Source of the DNA: Odiellus spinosus
Taxonomy: Eukaryota > Arthropoda > Arachnida > Opiliones > Phalangiidae
Assembly: GCA_963920705.1 (NCBI GenBank)
Contig: CAWUCO010000268.1
Location: 248,001 to 312,000, forward strand
Reading direction: 5' to 3'
Length of the DNA stretch: 64,000 nt
The notes beneath the pieces were generated by a model that did no database searches, was not told the origin of the DNA, and was given only the letters and a program-made list of their open reading frames with translations. Position numbers and translations under genes: made by a program. This document shows, one piece after another, positions 63,001 through 64,000 of this stretch. How positions within the stretch are numbered: position 1 is the first letter of the stretch; every line of letters starts with the position of its first letter.

Positions 63001-64000
63001 TCTAATATCAAAAAGCGAATTTTTAAAATCTGAAATTTGACTATTTTGATATTGTATGGTTTCTTGAATTGGCCATATTTTTCTTGTTTTTCAACGGATT
63101 TTTGAAAACTCTTATTATTTAGACTGTACATTAATTGCTCTTTCGAATTACTTTGGTTTTGTCTAAATTGCAAAATTGTGACCAATATAAAATTTGTTAA
63201 AATTAAGCAAAAACGCTTAAAAATCCAAGATTATTGGATTCAAATGGACACAAAACTTTTGATTTTTAAGCGATTTAGACAAAATTAAGACCACTCGAAA
63301 GAGCAAATATTGGTCTATCTAAAAAACATGAGTTTTGGAAAATCCCTTGAAAAACATGGAAAATATGGACAATTCAAAAAACATCTAATATCAAAAAGCG
63401 AATTTTTAAAATCTGAAATTTGACTATTTTGATATTGTATGATTTCTTGAATTGGCCATATTTTTCTTGTTTTTCAACGGATTTTTGAAAACTCTTATTA
63501 TTTAGACTGTCCATTAATTGCTCTTTCGAATGACTTTTGTTTTGTATAAATTGCAAAATTGTGACAAATATAAAATTGGTTAAAATTAAGCAAAAACACT
63601 TAAAAATCCAAGATTATTGGATTCAAAGGGACACAAAACTTTTGATTTTTAAGCGATTTAGACAAAATTAAGACTACTCGAAAGAGCAAATATTGGTCTA
63701 TCTAAAAAACAAGAGTTTTGGAAAATCCGTTGAAAAACATGGAAAATATAGCCAATTCAAAAAACATCTAATATCAAAAAGCGAATTTTTAAAATCTGAA
63801 ATTTGACTATTTTGATATTGTATGGTTTCTTGAATTGGCCATATTTTTCTTGTTTTTCAACGGATTTTTGAAAACTCTTATAATTTAGACTGTCCATTAA
63901 TTGCTCTTTCGAATGACTTTGGTTTTGTCAAAATTGCAAAATTGTGACAAATATAAAATTGGTTAAAATAAAGCAAAAATACTTAAAAATCCAAGATTAT
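54007..64000 (-). repeat. Mosaic blocks of 6, 7 and 9 monomers to the window end
   Basis: Monomers with GACTGTACATTAATTG lie near 54700, 57381, 60828 and 63126, intervals of seven, nine and six monomers. Between them the same variant monomers appear in the same order but in different number: ACATAGAAAATATGG near 54931 and 57612, CTTATAATTT near 55836, 58134, 61582 and 63877, GGAAAATTCC, and AAAAAGCATC near 54190, 56488, 56870, 58785, 60317 and 62615. One monomer is 382 bp because AAAATTAGACC lacks an A near 56775. The array continues past the window end. Confidence 0.82.

Larger units (their letters stand above)
27392..64000 (-). repeat. Satellite array, - orientation (about 95 monomers of 383 bp)
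   Basis: The same 383-bp unit continues in reverse complement to the window end and is cut off inside a monomer. It is a distinct subfamily. Read in monomer sense, the left arm nearly always has AATAATAAGAG where the + half mostly has AATAACAAGAG. Many copies have TCATAGAAT, an in-frame TAG, where others have CCATACAAT. Another block uses AATCCCTTG instead of AATCCGTTG in the right arm, as read on the + strand. The first 3 kb after the switch are the least regular, with 9-bp deletions and one-base indels. Beyond about 32 kb the spacing is almost strictly 383 bp. Confidence 0.98.

Noticed and set aside
1254-63556. About 100 open frames of 60-78 codons as a tandem gene family
   Set aside because: They are the same stretch of the satellite monomer. 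They start at TTG, vary mostly at replacement sites, show no recognisable domain, and are closed by TAG, by start loss or by one-base indels in many copies.
1-64000. CRISPR array
   Set aside because: The period is 383 bp and the whole unit is conserved; there are no short direct repeats alternating with unique spacers.
1-64000. Ribosomal, 5S or histone tandem repeats
   Set aside because: The monomer is too AT-rich and carries no recognisable rRNA core sequence, histone frame or pol III box.
1-64000. Telomeric or subtelomeric short repeats
   Set aside because: No run of TTAGG, TTAGGG or TTTAGGG type units is present.
1-64000. Assigning a species or named satellite family from the 383-bp length
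   Set aside because: Monomers of 350-390 bp occur in many insects, plants and other eukaryotes. I do not recognise this sequence, and a database search would be needed.

Overview
The window is one uninterrupted tandem satellite-DNA array. A monomer of about 383 bp fills all 64,000 bases, roughly 167 copies. I found no unique sequence, gene, RNA gene, transposon or CRISPR array. Base composition is very AT-rich: a hand count over 1201-1560 gives about 27-28% GC. A homogeneous array this long with higher-order repeats is typical of eukaryotic heterochromatin (pericentromeric, centromeric, sex-chromosome or B-chromosome satellite). I do not recognise the monomer as a named family and cannot assign a species.

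Layout: from 1 to about 27,391 all monomers point one way (called +). From about 27,392 to 64,000 all point the other way (-). The single switch lies at 27,388-27,395, inside a monomer. It makes a head-to-head palindrome with its axis near 27,430 and a 69-bp asymmetric centre. The two halves are different subfamilies. The + half mostly reads AACAAG where the - half reads AATAAG in monomer sense, and each half has its own higher-order repeats. The switch is therefore not a simple mirror copy.

Monomer architecture (+ sense): a left arm of about 128 bp, a 30-nt loop, a right arm of about 127 bp that is the reverse complement of the left arm at roughly 83% identity, and a 98-bp linker. Each monomer is thus a large imperfect palindrome plus a linker. 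The linker has its own nested dyads and T-tracts spaced 10-11-10 bp. The array is a string of about 167 potential hairpins, and the orientation switch occurred at an 8-bp identity between the two arms of such a hairpin.

Higher-order structure is multi-scale and mosaic: 2-mers (about 766 bp), 3-mers (about 1,149 bp), 5-mers (1,913 and 1,915 bp) and 9-mers (3,446 bp), each defined by shared private variants. A recurring open frame of 60 codons (TTG start, mostly in the left arm) is present in most + monomers. It is broken by a TAG in many - monomers and varies mainly at amino-acid-changing positions, so I treat it as non-coding. The most notable points are the palindromic monomer, the fold-back junction, and a monomer of - type embedded in the + half.
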